A stretch of 64,000 bases of DNA, from positions 2,666,001 through 2,730,000 of the forward strand of contig OZ244893.1 in the NCBI GenBank assembly GCA_965221485.1. Reading direction: 5' to 3'. Numbering within the stretch: the stretch's first letter is position 1; every line of letters begins with the position of its first letter. This document shows positions 46,827 to 55,319 of this stretch, one piece after another. Source of the DNA: JAJEBT01 sp965221485. Lineage in GTDB: Bacteria; Pseudomonadota; Alphaproteobacteria; MPNO01; UBA830. Below the pieces are notes generated by a model, which was not told the origin of the DNA, ran no database searches, and worked only from the letters and a program-made list of their open reading frames with translations. A program made the translations under genes and the position numbers.

Positions 46827-47651
46827 CTAGCCCCATATCGGCAATTCGCGCCAGTATTCCCACCAGTCAATCCAGGGCTCGGTCCACAATGGACCACTGA
46901 TGACAATGCAGATCGCGCTCCAGAAACCGGCGTTCAGCGCCAGAAACAGTCCCAGACGATGTATTCCGAGCGTACCGATCGAATAACCGATCATGTCCCG
47001 GAAGAACGTGTCTTCATGTTCCGGCGTTTTCACGGTTTCACCCTGTGCAGGATTGGTGGCCGACAGAACCAGGCCGCCGTGCAGCGCCAGCGCCAGGGCT
47101 GTGGTGAAGAAAAACGTAATCGCAACCATGTGAGCGGGGTTGTAGTGGAAGTTCCCGTACTGGTAGCCAATCACGGAAACCCAATCCAGATGGCTGAAGA
47201 TGCCGTAGGGGAACGCGTGCGCCCATGCACCCAGCAGGACCGGCCGGATCACAACGAGCGTCACATAGGCAAGGATGGCGAAGCTGAAGGCGAACGGCAC
47301 GTGAAATCCGATCCCCAGCTTGCGAGCGATCTCGACCTGCCGCAGCGCCCAGGACACAAACGCTCCAATCGCGCAGACCGTGATGATCTGCCATAGCCCA
47401 CCGTCCTTGAGTGGTGCCAGTCCCAACCCGTATTCAATGGGCGGCGGATCGATGCTTATGGTCCAGATATTCCAGGTCGGACCGATGGCGGCCCCGTAAA
47501 CGATCAATGCCGTCCCGAGCGTGGCGAAAATGATCGTCGTAACGCCGAAAAATCCGACATAAAACGGTCCGACCCAAAAGTCGAACAGATCCCCGCCAAC
47601 CAGTGTGCCGCCGCGAATCCTGTATTTGCGTTCGAAGCTCAGTAATGACAT
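46827..47651 (-). CDS. pufL: Photosynthetic reaction centre L subunit
   Basis: Core subunit of 274 residues, the standard length. It starts M-S-L-L-S-F-E-R-K-Y-R-I-R-G-G-T, and contains F-S-H-L-D-W-V and G-N-F-H-Y-N-P-A-H-M plus A-L-H-G-G-L-V-L-S-A for the bacteriochlorophyll and iron histidines. It is separated from pufA by a 111-nt spacer with a stable hairpin. Confidence 0.97.
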   Translation of the reverse strand: MSLLSFERKYRIRGGTLVGGDLFDFWVGPFYVGFFGVTTIIFATLGTALIVYGAAIGPTWNIWTISIDPPPIEYGLGLAPLKDGGLWQIITVCAIGAFVSWALRQVEIARKLGIGFHVPFAFSFAILAYVTLVVIRPVLLGAWAHAFPYGIFSHLDWVSVIGYQYGNFHYNPAHMVAITFFFTTALALALHGGLVLSATNPAQGETVKTPEHEDTFFRDMIGYSIGTLGIHRLGLFLALNAGFWSAICIVISGPLWTEPWIDWWEYWRELPIWG

Positions 47652-47701
47652 GTCACACCTCTTCCATCCTCGCCCACCACGGTCTCGCGAGGCCGCTGGC
47701 C

Positions 47702-47744
47702 GGACCGGAAACAGCCCGGGCCCATTGCGAGCCGGGGCCGGTCC
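47702..47744 (-). promoter_or_regulatory. pufA-pufL intercistronic RNA hairpin
   Basis: Outer arms GGACCGG/CCGGTCC and inner arms CCCGG/CCGGG form a GC-rich stem between pufA and pufL. In Rhodobacter a hairpin at this place protects pufBA mRNA from 3' decay and yields antenna in excess over reaction centre; the same function is inferred here. Confidence 0.7.
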
Positions 47745-47762
47745 GATCCGGCAGGGCGAACG

Positions 47763-47963
47763 CTACGAGATCAGGCGAACCGGCTGTGCCGGTACCGTCT
47801 CGTGATACGAGGAAGCTTCCTCCGCGTTGCGGGGACCCTCGATCCAGTTGAACCTGTCGGTGCCCAGCAGGATGAAATGAATCAGCAGGGCGAGTACAAA
47901 CAGGAACACAAACAGTGCGACGAGCATGCGTCGCGGGTCGAACATCATCCATATGCGCCACAT
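47763..47963 (-). CDS. pufA: LH1 antenna alpha subunit
   Basis: A 66-residue single-helix antenna polypeptide. It begins M-W-R-I-W-M-M-F-D-P-R-R, typical of LH1 alpha, and H29 in A-L-L-I-H-F-I-L-L-G is the bacteriochlorophyll ligand. D-R-F-N-W-I-E-G marks the periplasmic end. It lies 13 nt after pufB. Confidence 0.95.
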   Translation of the reverse strand: MWRIWMMFDPRRMLVALFVFLFVLALLIHFILLGTDRFNWIEGPRNAEEASSYHETVPAQPVRLIS

Positions 47964-47976
47964 TTCGGCTCTCCAG

Positions 47977-48222
47977 TCAGATGTAGGTCACGAGTGTTTG
48001 CAGGTGCATCGCGGCCGTATGCATGACAGAACTGCTCTCGGGAGACAGTGCCGCGTAGCCCTCCACGCCCGGAAACCAGGGTCGCCAGATCCATGCAAGA
48101 ATGTGGGCAACCACCGCCACGATCGTGAAGATGATGAAGCTCTGCACAAAAATTCGATGGAATTCCTGTGCTTCGCCTTCGGTAAGCCCCGACAGGGAGC
48201 CACCTCTTTCCGTATCAGCCAT
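47977..48222 (-). CDS. pufB: LH1 antenna beta subunit with extended C-terminus
   Basis: Antenna beta polypeptide, 81 residues. The L-S-G-L-T-E-G-E-A-Q-E-F-H start, membrane helix and W-R-P-W-F-P-G end are standard, with H40 as bacteriochlorophyll ligand. About 28 residues follow W-R-P-W-F, ending in a moderately hydrophobic stretch; many LH1 betas stop within a few residues of that point. GGAGGA precedes ATG 48222; the frame is open further upstream but without coding character. Confidence 0.93.
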   Translation of the reverse strand: MADTERGGSLSGLTEGEAQEFHRIFVQSFIIFTIVAVVAHILAWIWRPWFPGVEGYAALSPESSSVMHTAAMHLQTLVTYI

Positions 48223-48426
48223 AGTGTCAGTTCCTCCAGTGGTTTTGACCATGAGGCTTGCCGCCCGGCCGATCGGCCGTGGCGGACTCCGTTCCGGCCC
48301 TGAGGCCAGATCGGGAGTTTCGTCCGAAAGGATCGAACGAAGTTCTGGGCACCGCATTCGATATTGCGGTATCACACCTGGGTGCGACGCCCGGACAGGC
48401 AGGCGAAAGAGGAAGCGCGACCATGT
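48223..48426 (-). promoter_or_regulatory. bchZ-pufB leader region, no pufQ
   Basis: 204 nt holding several stems: ACCGCA/TGCGGT (48351-48370), TTCGT/ACGAA (48319-48341) and a 12-bp palindrome GGCCGATCGGCC (48267-48278). No frame resembles PufQ, which sits here in Rhodobacter. No PpsR box was found. It may serve as an mRNA processing and leader segment for puf. Confidence 0.45.
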
Positions 48427-49881
48427 TCATGCGACCTCCAGCCTTTCGCGTCGACTGCTTCTTCTGAAACTGTCGAGGGTTACGCGTGCTTCGGCGTTTG
48501 CACGGGCATACTGTTCCGCGGTGTCCCGCAATTTCTTGGCCGCCGAAATCCGCACCAGCACAGGTTCGTCCTGGACGATCCTCTGCAATTCCGCATGGGC
48601 GTCGTCGTCCCATGGCAGCTCTTCGTGGATGCGTGAAGGCGTCGCCTCGACTGCGTCCATCTCGGTGGCGAGAGGAAGGATGTGGAACAAGGCGTCGAAC
48701 AGGGCGTTGCAGACTTCCTGGACGAGATATGTCGCTCCTGCATAGCCCATGAATGGCGTGCCTGTATGCCGGCGAATGACGGCACCGGGGAACGACGCGG
48801 GGATATAGACGGCCCGGCCGCCGATCTCACTGAGATACATCCGCTCGTTGTAGCTGCCAAACAGCACCAGCGGTGTCTGTTCCCGGATGGCTGTCCGGAC
48901 CGCCTCGTTGTCGGACTTCGCTCCGGCGCGGCGAGAAATGGCGAACCGGCAGGGAAGGCCCATATCCTCTTCCAGAAACAACCGGAGTCCGCGGGTATAG
49001 GTTTCGTTCGCCACGATTCCGAAGCTTGCCGTTCCGAAAAAATCCTGGGTCACCGAACGCCACAAATCCCATAGCGGCTTGATCGTCGAGTGTTTTTCCT
49101 TCTCGATGAAGGGTTCTGCATTGAGGTCAAGCAGTTCACCAAGCTTTCTGATAAACGCCGTTGTCGAATGCAGTCCGATGGGAGCCTGGAGATAGGGCTT
49201 GCCGAGCGTTTCGCAAAGGATCCGCCCAAATTCGCGGTAAAGGCACACATTCACGTCGGCGTTCGCGAGCTGCGGCGTATCGGCCAGATGGCTGCCGAGC
49301 GGAAACACCATGTTGACCTCGGCGCCAATACCCTCCACCAGGCGCACAATCTCGGCAAGATCGGATGCCATGTTGAACATGCCGTAGATCGGTCCGATGA
49401 TGTTGACCCGGGGTTTCGCTCCGGGTGCCCGCTTCTCGACCTTCGGACGGCGACCGCGCTTCGCGCCGTATTCGGACCATAACCAGTTCATGGCGCGATC
49501 AGCGCTCTGCCATTGGTCCTCGTCGATTGTGCGCGGCAGGAAACGCTGGATATTGGTACCTTCGGGCGTGACGCCTCCGCCGATCATCTCGGCGATCGAT
49601 CCGGTAACCACCACCGCCGGCAAGGCGGGATCGAGGGTCTGGTGCGCCCGTTTCATCGCCTGCTCGGTGCCGGTCTGGCCGAGTTCTTCCTCAGCAAGGC
49701 CGGTAACACAGATGGGAAGCTCGTGAGGCGGCAGGGCGTCTGTATAGTGCAATACCGAGGTCACCGGCAGGTTTTCGCAGCCGACGGGCCCGTCAATAAT
49801 GACCTGCAGTCCCTTGATCGCCGTGAACACATAAACCGATCCCCAATAGCCGCCAGCGCGATCGTGATCCTGGATCAGCAT
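48427..49881 (-). CDS. bchZ: Chlorophyllide a reductase subunit Z
   Basis: NifK-like subunit of the BchYZ catalytic component that reduces ring B of chlorophyllide; 484 residues. Cysteines typical of the cluster region are near the N-terminus (V-G-C-E-N-L-P-V-T and I-C-V-T-G). N-term M-L-I-Q-D-H-D-R-A-G-G-Y-W-G is diagnostic. It overlaps the bchY stop by 7 nt. Confidence 0.97.
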   Translation of the reverse strand: MLIQDHDRAGGYWGSVYVFTAIKGLQVIIDGPVGCENLPVTSVLHYTDALPPHELPICVTGLAEEELGQTGTEQAMKRAHQTLDPALPAVVVTGSIAEMIGGGVTPEGTNIQRFLPRTIDEDQWQSADRAMNWLWSEYGAKRGRRPKVEKRAPGAKPRVNIIGPIYGMFNMASDLAEIVRLVEGIGAEVNMVFPLGSHLADTPQLANADVNVCLYREFGRILCETLGKPYLQAPIGLHSTTAFIRKLGELLDLNAEPFIEKEKHSTIKPLWDLWRSVTQDFFGTASFGIVANETYTRGLRLFLEEDMGLPCRFAISRRAGAKSDNEAVRTAIREQTPLVLFGSYNERMYLSEIGGRAVYIPASFPGAVIRRHTGTPFMGYAGATYLVQEVCNALFDALFHILPLATEMDAVEATPSRIHEELPWDDDAHAELQRIVQDEPVLVRISAAKKLRDTAEQYARANAEARVTLDSFRRSSRRERLEVA

Positions 49882-51413
49882 CCGATCGCCCCCTCGACCA
49901 CTTTCGGTTTGCCTGCCGCCTTCCTGGACGCGGGCTTCTCCGGAGGCGGGGGCGGGGTGTCGCGCCAGATGCCAGCGGTATTCCCTTCACCAACTCCCTC
50001 GAAAAAACTGCGCATGACCTCGAACCGGTCCTTCCCGGCCATTGCAGCATTGACCACCTGGGCCAGGGATCCGGCGCCGGCAGGCCCCATCAGCGGGCGC
50101 GCAGAAATCAGATTTGTGAAATAGAGGGCCGGTGTCGCCCTGGCCTTGGCCTTCTGGACCACGGGTGTGGTTCCGATCGCGAGATCAGGTTCAAACGCTT
50201 CCATCGCGCAAAGATCCTGTTCGAGGGAAGCGCGGAAACAGAGCTCGACCCCCTGGTTCTCGAGCCATTCGGCGTCCGGAGCAGACCAGGGTGTCCTGGG
50301 GCATGCCGTTCCGACATAAAGCACTTCGGCACCGCTCTCGACGAGCAGGCGGGCAACCAGAAGTTCTGATCCCTCGTACCCTGATACGGTAATCCGGCCC
50401 TTGATCGGTGTTTTTTCGAGGGCATCGGCTATGGCCGGCAGGACCCGATCCTTTGCGGTATCGATCTTATTCCGGGCAATGCCGCAAGCAGTACCCACAG
50501 CTTCCAGCCAAGCCGCGGTGCCATGTTGTCCGACCGGTGCGGATCCAATCACGGTCCGGCCTGCAGCTTCGAATTCCCTGATGCTGCTGGTATAGAACGG
50601 ATGGATTGCAGCCACTGCAGCACAATCCAGCGCGGCATAGAGTTCGCGCCATTCGCGGGTCGGAACGACAGGGCCAGCTGCGAGATCCATCGGCGCCAGC
50701 ATTGCTCCGATCCCGACCGGATCGGCCGGAAACATTTCGCCCAGAAGGGTGAGGCTGGGAAGTCCCGGGCGCGGCTCGCGCGGAGCCTGGACCGGACCGG
50801 CCTCTGCTTCCGTGCGTGCGAAGTGGAGCATCGCGCCGGCCAGGACATCCTTGGCTTCCGCATGGGTGGGGACGCCGAAGCCGGGAACATCGATGCCGAT
50901 GATGCGAACCCCATTGATTTCTTTGGGCAGCAACCTGAGCGGCACGCCCGAAGCCGTCGGTACGCAGAGGTTTGTGACCACGATCGCGTCATACTTTTCC
51001 GGATCCGCCGTCTGGTAGACGGCGTCACGGATGTCTTCAAACAGCTTTCCGGTGACCAGGGTTTCGGAATTGAACGGCACATAACCCACCGACCGGCGCG
51101 CGCCGTAAAAATGCGACGTGAATGTCAGACCGTAAACGCAGCAGGCGGAGCCGGACAGGATGGTCGCGGTTCGCCGCATGCGAAGTCCGACGCGCAGGGA
51201 CCCGAACGCCGGACACATGCTCTGGGGCTGGTCATGCGGACCCATCTCGTAGTCGGCCGCATACCGTTTCATGATTTCTGCATTGTTCCCGGCCCGGGCC
51301 GCTGCGCGCATCTTTTCCGCACCGGCATGACATCCCGCGTCCGTCACGACCTCTTCGGCCCGCGGTTCGTGCGGGATTTCTGTCGTCGTCGCGCTGTCGA
51401 TCTGATCGGTCAT
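49875..51413 (-). CDS. bchY: Chlorophyllide a reductase subunit Y
   Basis: NifD-like partner of BchZ, 512 residues from ATG 51413; the frame open to 51491 overlaps bchX and is not used. Cluster cysteines lie in Q-S-M-C-P-A-F-G, G-S-A-C-C-V-Y-G and T-N-L-C-V-P-T. A proline-rich, basic tail closes the protein (near residues 480-510). Confidence 0.96.
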   Translation of the reverse strand: MTDQIDSATTTEIPHEPRAEEVVTDAGCHAGAEKMRAAARAGNNAEIMKRYAADYEMGPHDQPQSMCPAFGSLRVGLRMRRTATILSGSACCVYGLTFTSHFYGARRSVGYVPFNSETLVTGKLFEDIRDAVYQTADPEKYDAIVVTNLCVPTASGVPLRLLPKEINGVRIIGIDVPGFGVPTHAEAKDVLAGAMLHFARTEAEAGPVQAPREPRPGLPSLTLLGEMFPADPVGIGAMLAPMDLAAGPVVPTREWRELYAALDCAAVAAIHPFYTSSIREFEAAGRTVIGSAPVGQHGTAAWLEAVGTACGIARNKIDTAKDRVLPAIADALEKTPIKGRITVSGYEGSELLVARLLVESGAEVLYVGTACPRTPWSAPDAEWLENQGVELCFRASLEQDLCAMEAFEPDLAIGTTPVVQKAKARATPALYFTNLISARPLMGPAGAGSLAQVVNAAMAGKDRFEVMRSFFEGVGEGNTAGIWRDTPPPPPEKPASRKAAGKPKVVEGAIGC

Positions 51414-51433
51414 GAACAAGGCAGCCAAAGCCT

Positions 51434-52447
51434 TCAGGCTGTATCGTAAATAATTTCGAGCGAGGGCTTTTCGACGAAAACGCCGCCGCACATGTCAGCT
51501 TCAGTTGCGGGCTGCAACACCACATCGCGGCCGACCTCCTCGCTCGAGAAGAGGTTGAGGAGAGCGTCCTGGTCCAGCGGTTGCGGGTGCAGCGGCGGTG
51601 CGGTTGCCACGTTGGTCGCCAGCTGTTCGAACATGTCACCCCATTCTCCGCCGGGATAACCGATGATCTGATAGTTCGCGCTCTTGCGGCGAATGTCTTC
51701 GTCGGCAGGAATTGCGGACAGAACGGGAATGCCGACGGAGTCGCAGAACGCTCCTGCTTCGCCAGTGCCGTCGTCCTTGTTGATGACCATTCCGGCGACC
51801 CCGACATTTCCGCCGAGCTTGCGGAAATACTGGACGGCAGAGCAAACGTTGTTGGCCACGTAAAGGGACTGGAGGTCGTTCGAACCGACAACGATCACCT
51901 TCTGGCACATGTCGCGGGCAATCGGCAGTCCGAACCCTCCGCATACCACGTCACCCAGGAAATCCAGCAGGACATAGTCAAATCCCCAGTCGTGAAATCC
52001 CAGTTTCTCCAGGAGTTCGAAACCGTGGATAATTCCGCGCCCCCCGCATCCGCGTCCGACTTCCGGTCCACCGAGTTCCATCGCAAAGACCCCGTCGCGG
52101 ATGAAGCAGACATCGCTGACGGTAACGTCTTCACCGGCGGACTTCTTTCGTGATGATGTATCAATGATGGTCGGGCAAGCCTTGCCGCCAAACAACAGCG
52201 AGGTGGTATCGCTCTTGGGATCGCACCCGATCAGAAGGACGCGACGACCCTGCTGTGCCATCATGTAGGAGAGGTTTGCGAGCGTGAAGCTCTTGCCGAT
52301 CCCGCCCTTGCCGTAAATGGCAATGATCTGGGTTTCCCTGGTGGCCTCGGCCACGGGTATCGGGTCAGGTTCCACGGCCGCTTCGGCCCGCAGGGTTTCC
52401 GTATACTCGTCAACGGAGCTCGGTCCGGAGTTTTGCAGTTCGGTCAT
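51434..52447 (-). CDS. bchX: Chlorophyllide a reductase iron-sulfur ATPase
   Basis: NifH-like electron donor to BchYZ; 337 residues. P-loop I-Y-G-K-G-G-I-G-K-S-F and cluster cysteines in G-R-G-C-G-G-R-G and D-V-V-C-G-G-F-G. An acidic N-terminal extension of about 40 residues distinguishes it from BchL. ATG 52447 overlaps the bchC stop (ATGA) and is preferred over the start at 52483. Confidence 0.97.
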   Translation of the reverse strand: MTELQNSGPSSVDEYTETLRAEAAVEPDPIPVAEATRETQIIAIYGKGGIGKSFTLANLSYMMAQQGRRVLLIGCDPKSDTTSLLFGGKACPTIIDTSSRKKSAGEDVTVSDVCFIRDGVFAMELGGPEVGRGCGGRGIIHGFELLEKLGFHDWGFDYVLLDFLGDVVCGGFGLPIARDMCQKVIVVGSNDLQSLYVANNVCSAVQYFRKLGGNVGVAGMVINKDDGTGEAGAFCDSVGIPVLSAIPADEDIRRKSANYQIIGYPGGEWGDMFEQLATNVATAPPLHPQPLDQDALLNLFSSEEVGRDVVLQPATEADMCGGVFVEKPSLEIIYDTA

Positions 52448-53385
52448 TGCACGGTTGTCCAGTCCAGAACCATCTTTAGGCACGCGGGATCGTTAAAAGC
52501 TGTTTCGTAGGCGAGTGCCGCCTGATCCGGGGTTCGGCGATGGGTAATCAGGCCATCAAGCGACAAGCGGCCGGAGCGAAGCATCGAATCAATGGCAAGG
52601 ATGTCCGGCCTCTTCCATTCCGCTGCGATGCGGATGCGCGCTTCCCGCATGAAGGCCGGTGGAAAGGCGAAAGACACAGGCTTGTCGTAGAACCCGGCCA
52701 GAACCACTTCGCCACCGAATGCAAGGCGGGGGATCACCTTATCGAGTACAGCGGGATCGCCGCTCGCATCGTAGATCGACGGGTAGTCCGTGCGGGTATC
52801 GTCTTCCGGATCGAGAACGTCATAACCGTCCGCACCTGCCATGCGGTCCGCAGAACGTTCCCAGACAACGGGAGGGGCCTGCCCCATGGCAATGGCAACC
52901 CTGGCAAGCAGCCGGCCAAGGATCCCGTGACCGACGATCAGCCCGGGCGGTGTGGCCTGTTTCGCCGCGAGGGCATGATGAGCAGTCGCCGCGAGAGCCA
53001 TAAGAACGCCTCGCTCGCCCAGCTCCTCGTCAACCGGAGCGACCCGGTGCTCGGGGACAACGACGCGCGACGCGGCACCACCAAACAGGCCCCGGGTCTC
53101 TCCGAAGCAGGTGGCACCGGGCACGAAAACCCGGTCTCCGACTTTCACCTGTCCCCCCTGAAACGCACTGGCTACCCGACCCACCGACTCGTAACCGGGC
53201 ACAAGCGGGTATCCCATTCCGGGAAAGCTGGGCATCCGACCGGTCCACAGAAGGCGCTCCGTTCCGGTACTGATTCCACTCCACTCTATGTCCACGACCA
53301 CATCGCCGTATTCCGGAGGCGCAAGTTCAAGCTGGCTGAGCGCCAGCTTTCCGGGTTCCTCCATGACAATTGCGACCGTTTTCAT
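52444..53385 (-). CDS. bchC: 3-hydroxyethyl bacteriochlorophyllide a dehydrogenase
   Basis: Oxidises the 3-hydroxyethyl group to acetyl; 313-residue alcohol-dehydrogenase-like oxidoreductase. G-I-S-T-G-T-E-R-L-L-W-T-G and P-L-V-P-G-Y-E-S-V-G-R-V are typical; the nucleotide site is I-V-G-H-G-I-L-G-R-L. ATG 53385 (M-K-T-V-A-I-V) is chosen; the frame extends to 53454 across the promoter. First gene of bchCXYZ-pufBALM. Confidence 0.95.
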   Translation of the reverse strand: MKTVAIVMEEPGKLALSQLELAPPEYGDVVVDIEWSGISTGTERLLWTGRMPSFPGMGYPLVPGYESVGRVASAFQGGQVKVGDRVFVPGATCFGETRGLFGGAASRVVVPEHRVAPVDEELGERGVLMALAATAHHALAAKQATPPGLIVGHGILGRLLARVAIAMGQAPPVVWERSADRMAGADGYDVLDPEDDTRTDYPSIYDASGDPAVLDKVIPRLAFGGEVVLAGFYDKPVSFAFPPAFMREARIRIAAEWKRPDILAIDSMLRSGRLSLDGLITHRRTPDQAALAYETAFNDPACLKMVLDWTTVQ

Positions 53386-53430
53386 TCCCGATCCTCGTTT
53401 GGCACGCGCAGCATTCTGCATCGCACGAAA

Positions 53431-53474
53431 TGTATATTGCCGATTACATTGCAAAGTGTCAAATTTATTTTACG
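53431..53474 (-). promoter_or_regulatory. bchC promoter with tandem PpsR boxes
   Basis: A perfect TGT-N12-ACA (53431-53448) and a near-perfect TGT-N12-ACG (53457-53474) are 8 bp apart. On the minus strand a -35 TTGACA (53457-53462) and a -10 CAATAT (53434-53439) are 17 bp apart, so each box covers one promoter element. This should control the whole bchCXYZ-puf operon. Confidence 0.75.
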
Positions 53475-54154
53475 TCTGCAGGACTTCGCCCCGCGGGAAG
53501 GAAATCCCGCCCGTATGACGCTTTTCAGGCCTCTTTAACCTTTTGATTCATTTGTGTTCGACGGCGTTTATGGGTTTGACGGGGCAGTAAATTCCGGGGA
53601 TTCGAATCAGCAACCTGTCAACGGCTCGTTTGTATTCCCAGGTTGCGGAACACGGTTCTCGAGACGAATCCATCCCCATGGTGACGGAAGACAGGTCGTG
53701 ATCCTGTTCCCCAAGACTGAACAGCCGTCATGATGAGGTTTGCGGAATGAGCCGGTGCAAACCTTGTTGCGTGGTCCCGGATCACGCCTGGAACGGGCGG
53801 CCCTTCAATCCCGATCCCGCAAAGAAATATGGGGTGCTCGGACCCGACGGACGTTCGGGGCTGCGTAACCAAGCCGGGACTGTTGAGTCTTGACGACCAC
53901 AAGGTTCCGAATTCGCAAATGCCACCAGCGGGACAAATCGGACAGGGATGGTATCTGTGGTTCCGCGATACCTGCGATACCAGTCCTTGCACGCCGCGGC
54001 GATAATGATCGGAACCGGACCCGTGCAATTGAGGTTTTTGGGCCCACACAGACTGTTGTCATTCCACAGGCTGGCGCCGGAACTTCCGGAAATGCACTGG
54101 CAAATCGGCGCAACGATCAGGATCGGCCAGCGACGGGTGGGGCACCATACGCTG
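53475..54154. other. 0.68-kb spacer between bchC promoter and crtF
   Basis: No gene was recognised. A 143-codon minus-strand frame (53618-54049) lacks motifs. A short stem GCGGGA/TCCCGC lies near 53500. A TTCGAATC near 53600 recalls a tRNA T-arm but no tRNA folds around it. Confidence 0.4.
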
Positions 54155-55267
54155 CTATCCTGCTTTCGCGGTAATCACCTGTGCGAGGAGCGGAAGGTTG
54201 GTCCGGACCAGACCCGGGCGACGGAACCCTGCATCCTTGATCAGTCTGAAAAGCTCACGTCTCGAGCGTGGGCGGCCACTGCCCATCGCCATGAGATAAA
54301 AACCGAAATAAGCGTCTCCGACGGGCTCGGCACCCGCACTCTCGGCCAGGGGTTCCGCAACAATGAGCGTGCCGTCATCCGGCAAACTTTCTCGTACAGC
54401 ACGCAGCAACGCGGCCACAGAGTCTTCATCATGGTCATGGATCACCCGGATCAGTGTCACAGCGTCTGCCCCCTTCGGCAGCGCGTCACGGAAAAAATCA
54501 CCTCCGACAATCTCGACCCTTTTTTCTGTCTCGTTCCCGGCAAACCGCTCGCGGGCGCGATCGGCAACGGCAGGCAGATCGAAAAGAATGAAGCGGGTGT
54601 GCCGGCTCCTTGACAGGGCGCGTTCCACAAAGACACCATCACCGCCTCCCAGATCCATGACAGTATCAAAGTCTCCGGGATCGACAGCATCGAGGATCTG
54701 GTCCGATATCATGGTCTGGGTCGCCGCCATCAGTTCGCTGTAACGGGCGACCGCTGCCGCGGGCAGGGATCCCGGATCGTCGGACCCGGCATATGGCCAA
54801 TATTTGGCAAGCGCGCCGTCCCCCCGCGACGATCTCAGCAAGGAGACCGGGTCGCGAAGATCGGAATAGAGATGGCTGTGATGTTCGACCATCGCAGCCA
54901 GTGACGGATTGGCGACCATGGCGGCGCCCAGTGTGCCGAGGCCGAACCGGTCTCCCTTGCGCCGATCGACAAGTTTGAGGGACACGGCGGCGCGCAGCAG
55001 TCGATCAAGGCCTTCCTGTGGCAAATCCAGCGTTGAGGCGAGCTCGTTACAGCTCCTCGGACCGCCGGCCAGGATCTGGAAAAGATCAAGGCGTACGCAG
55101 GCAAGGAGAACCTGCGAATACACAAAGCCGGCACACAGATCAAACAAGCCGCGGGCATTACGGCGCGCAATCGTCCGGGTCAACGGAAATCGGGTTGCCC
55201 GACGCGCAAAGGTCGGATCGGTCAGCAGCCGATCGCGCCAGGCCAGCACAGAATCACGAAGAGTCAT
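54155..55267 (-). CDS. crtF: Demethylspheroidene O-methyltransferase
   Basis: SAM-dependent O-methyltransferase acting on 1-hydroxy carotenoids in the spirilloxanthin/spheroidene branch; 370 residues. It has a dimerisation/winged-helix half, then M-D-L-G-G-G-D-G-V-F (SAM site) and L-I-R-V-I-H-D-H-D-E-D-S near the catalytic His. The frame is open to 55441, but ATG 55267 removes an arginine-rich shadow of crtE. It lies 52 nt after crtE. Confidence 0.93.
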   Translation of the reverse strand: MTLRDSVLAWRDRLLTDPTFARRATRFPLTRTIARRNARGLFDLCAGFVYSQVLLACVRLDLFQILAGGPRSCNELASTLDLPQEGLDRLLRAAVSLKLVDRRKGDRFGLGTLGAAMVANPSLAAMVEHHSHLYSDLRDPVSLLRSSRGDGALAKYWPYAGSDDPGSLPAAAVARYSELMAATQTMISDQILDAVDPGDFDTVMDLGGGDGVFVERALSRSRHTRFILFDLPAVADRARERFAGNETEKRVEIVGGDFFRDALPKGADAVTLIRVIHDHDEDSVAALLRAVRESLPDDGTLIVAEPLAESAGAEPVGDAYFGFYLMAMGSGRPRSRRELFRLIKDAGFRRPGLVRTNLPLLAQVITAKAG

Positions 55268-55319
55268 CCATCGATTGCCACGCCGGAACCGGTCGCCGCC
55301 CGGAACTGCTGGCAAGCTG

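Noticed and set aside
48227..48613. Candidate pufQ frame
   Set aside because: It overlaps bchZ in another frame and does not resemble PufQ.
53580..53640. tRNA-like TTCGAATC segment
   Set aside because: No acceptor stem or anticodon arm can be formed around it.
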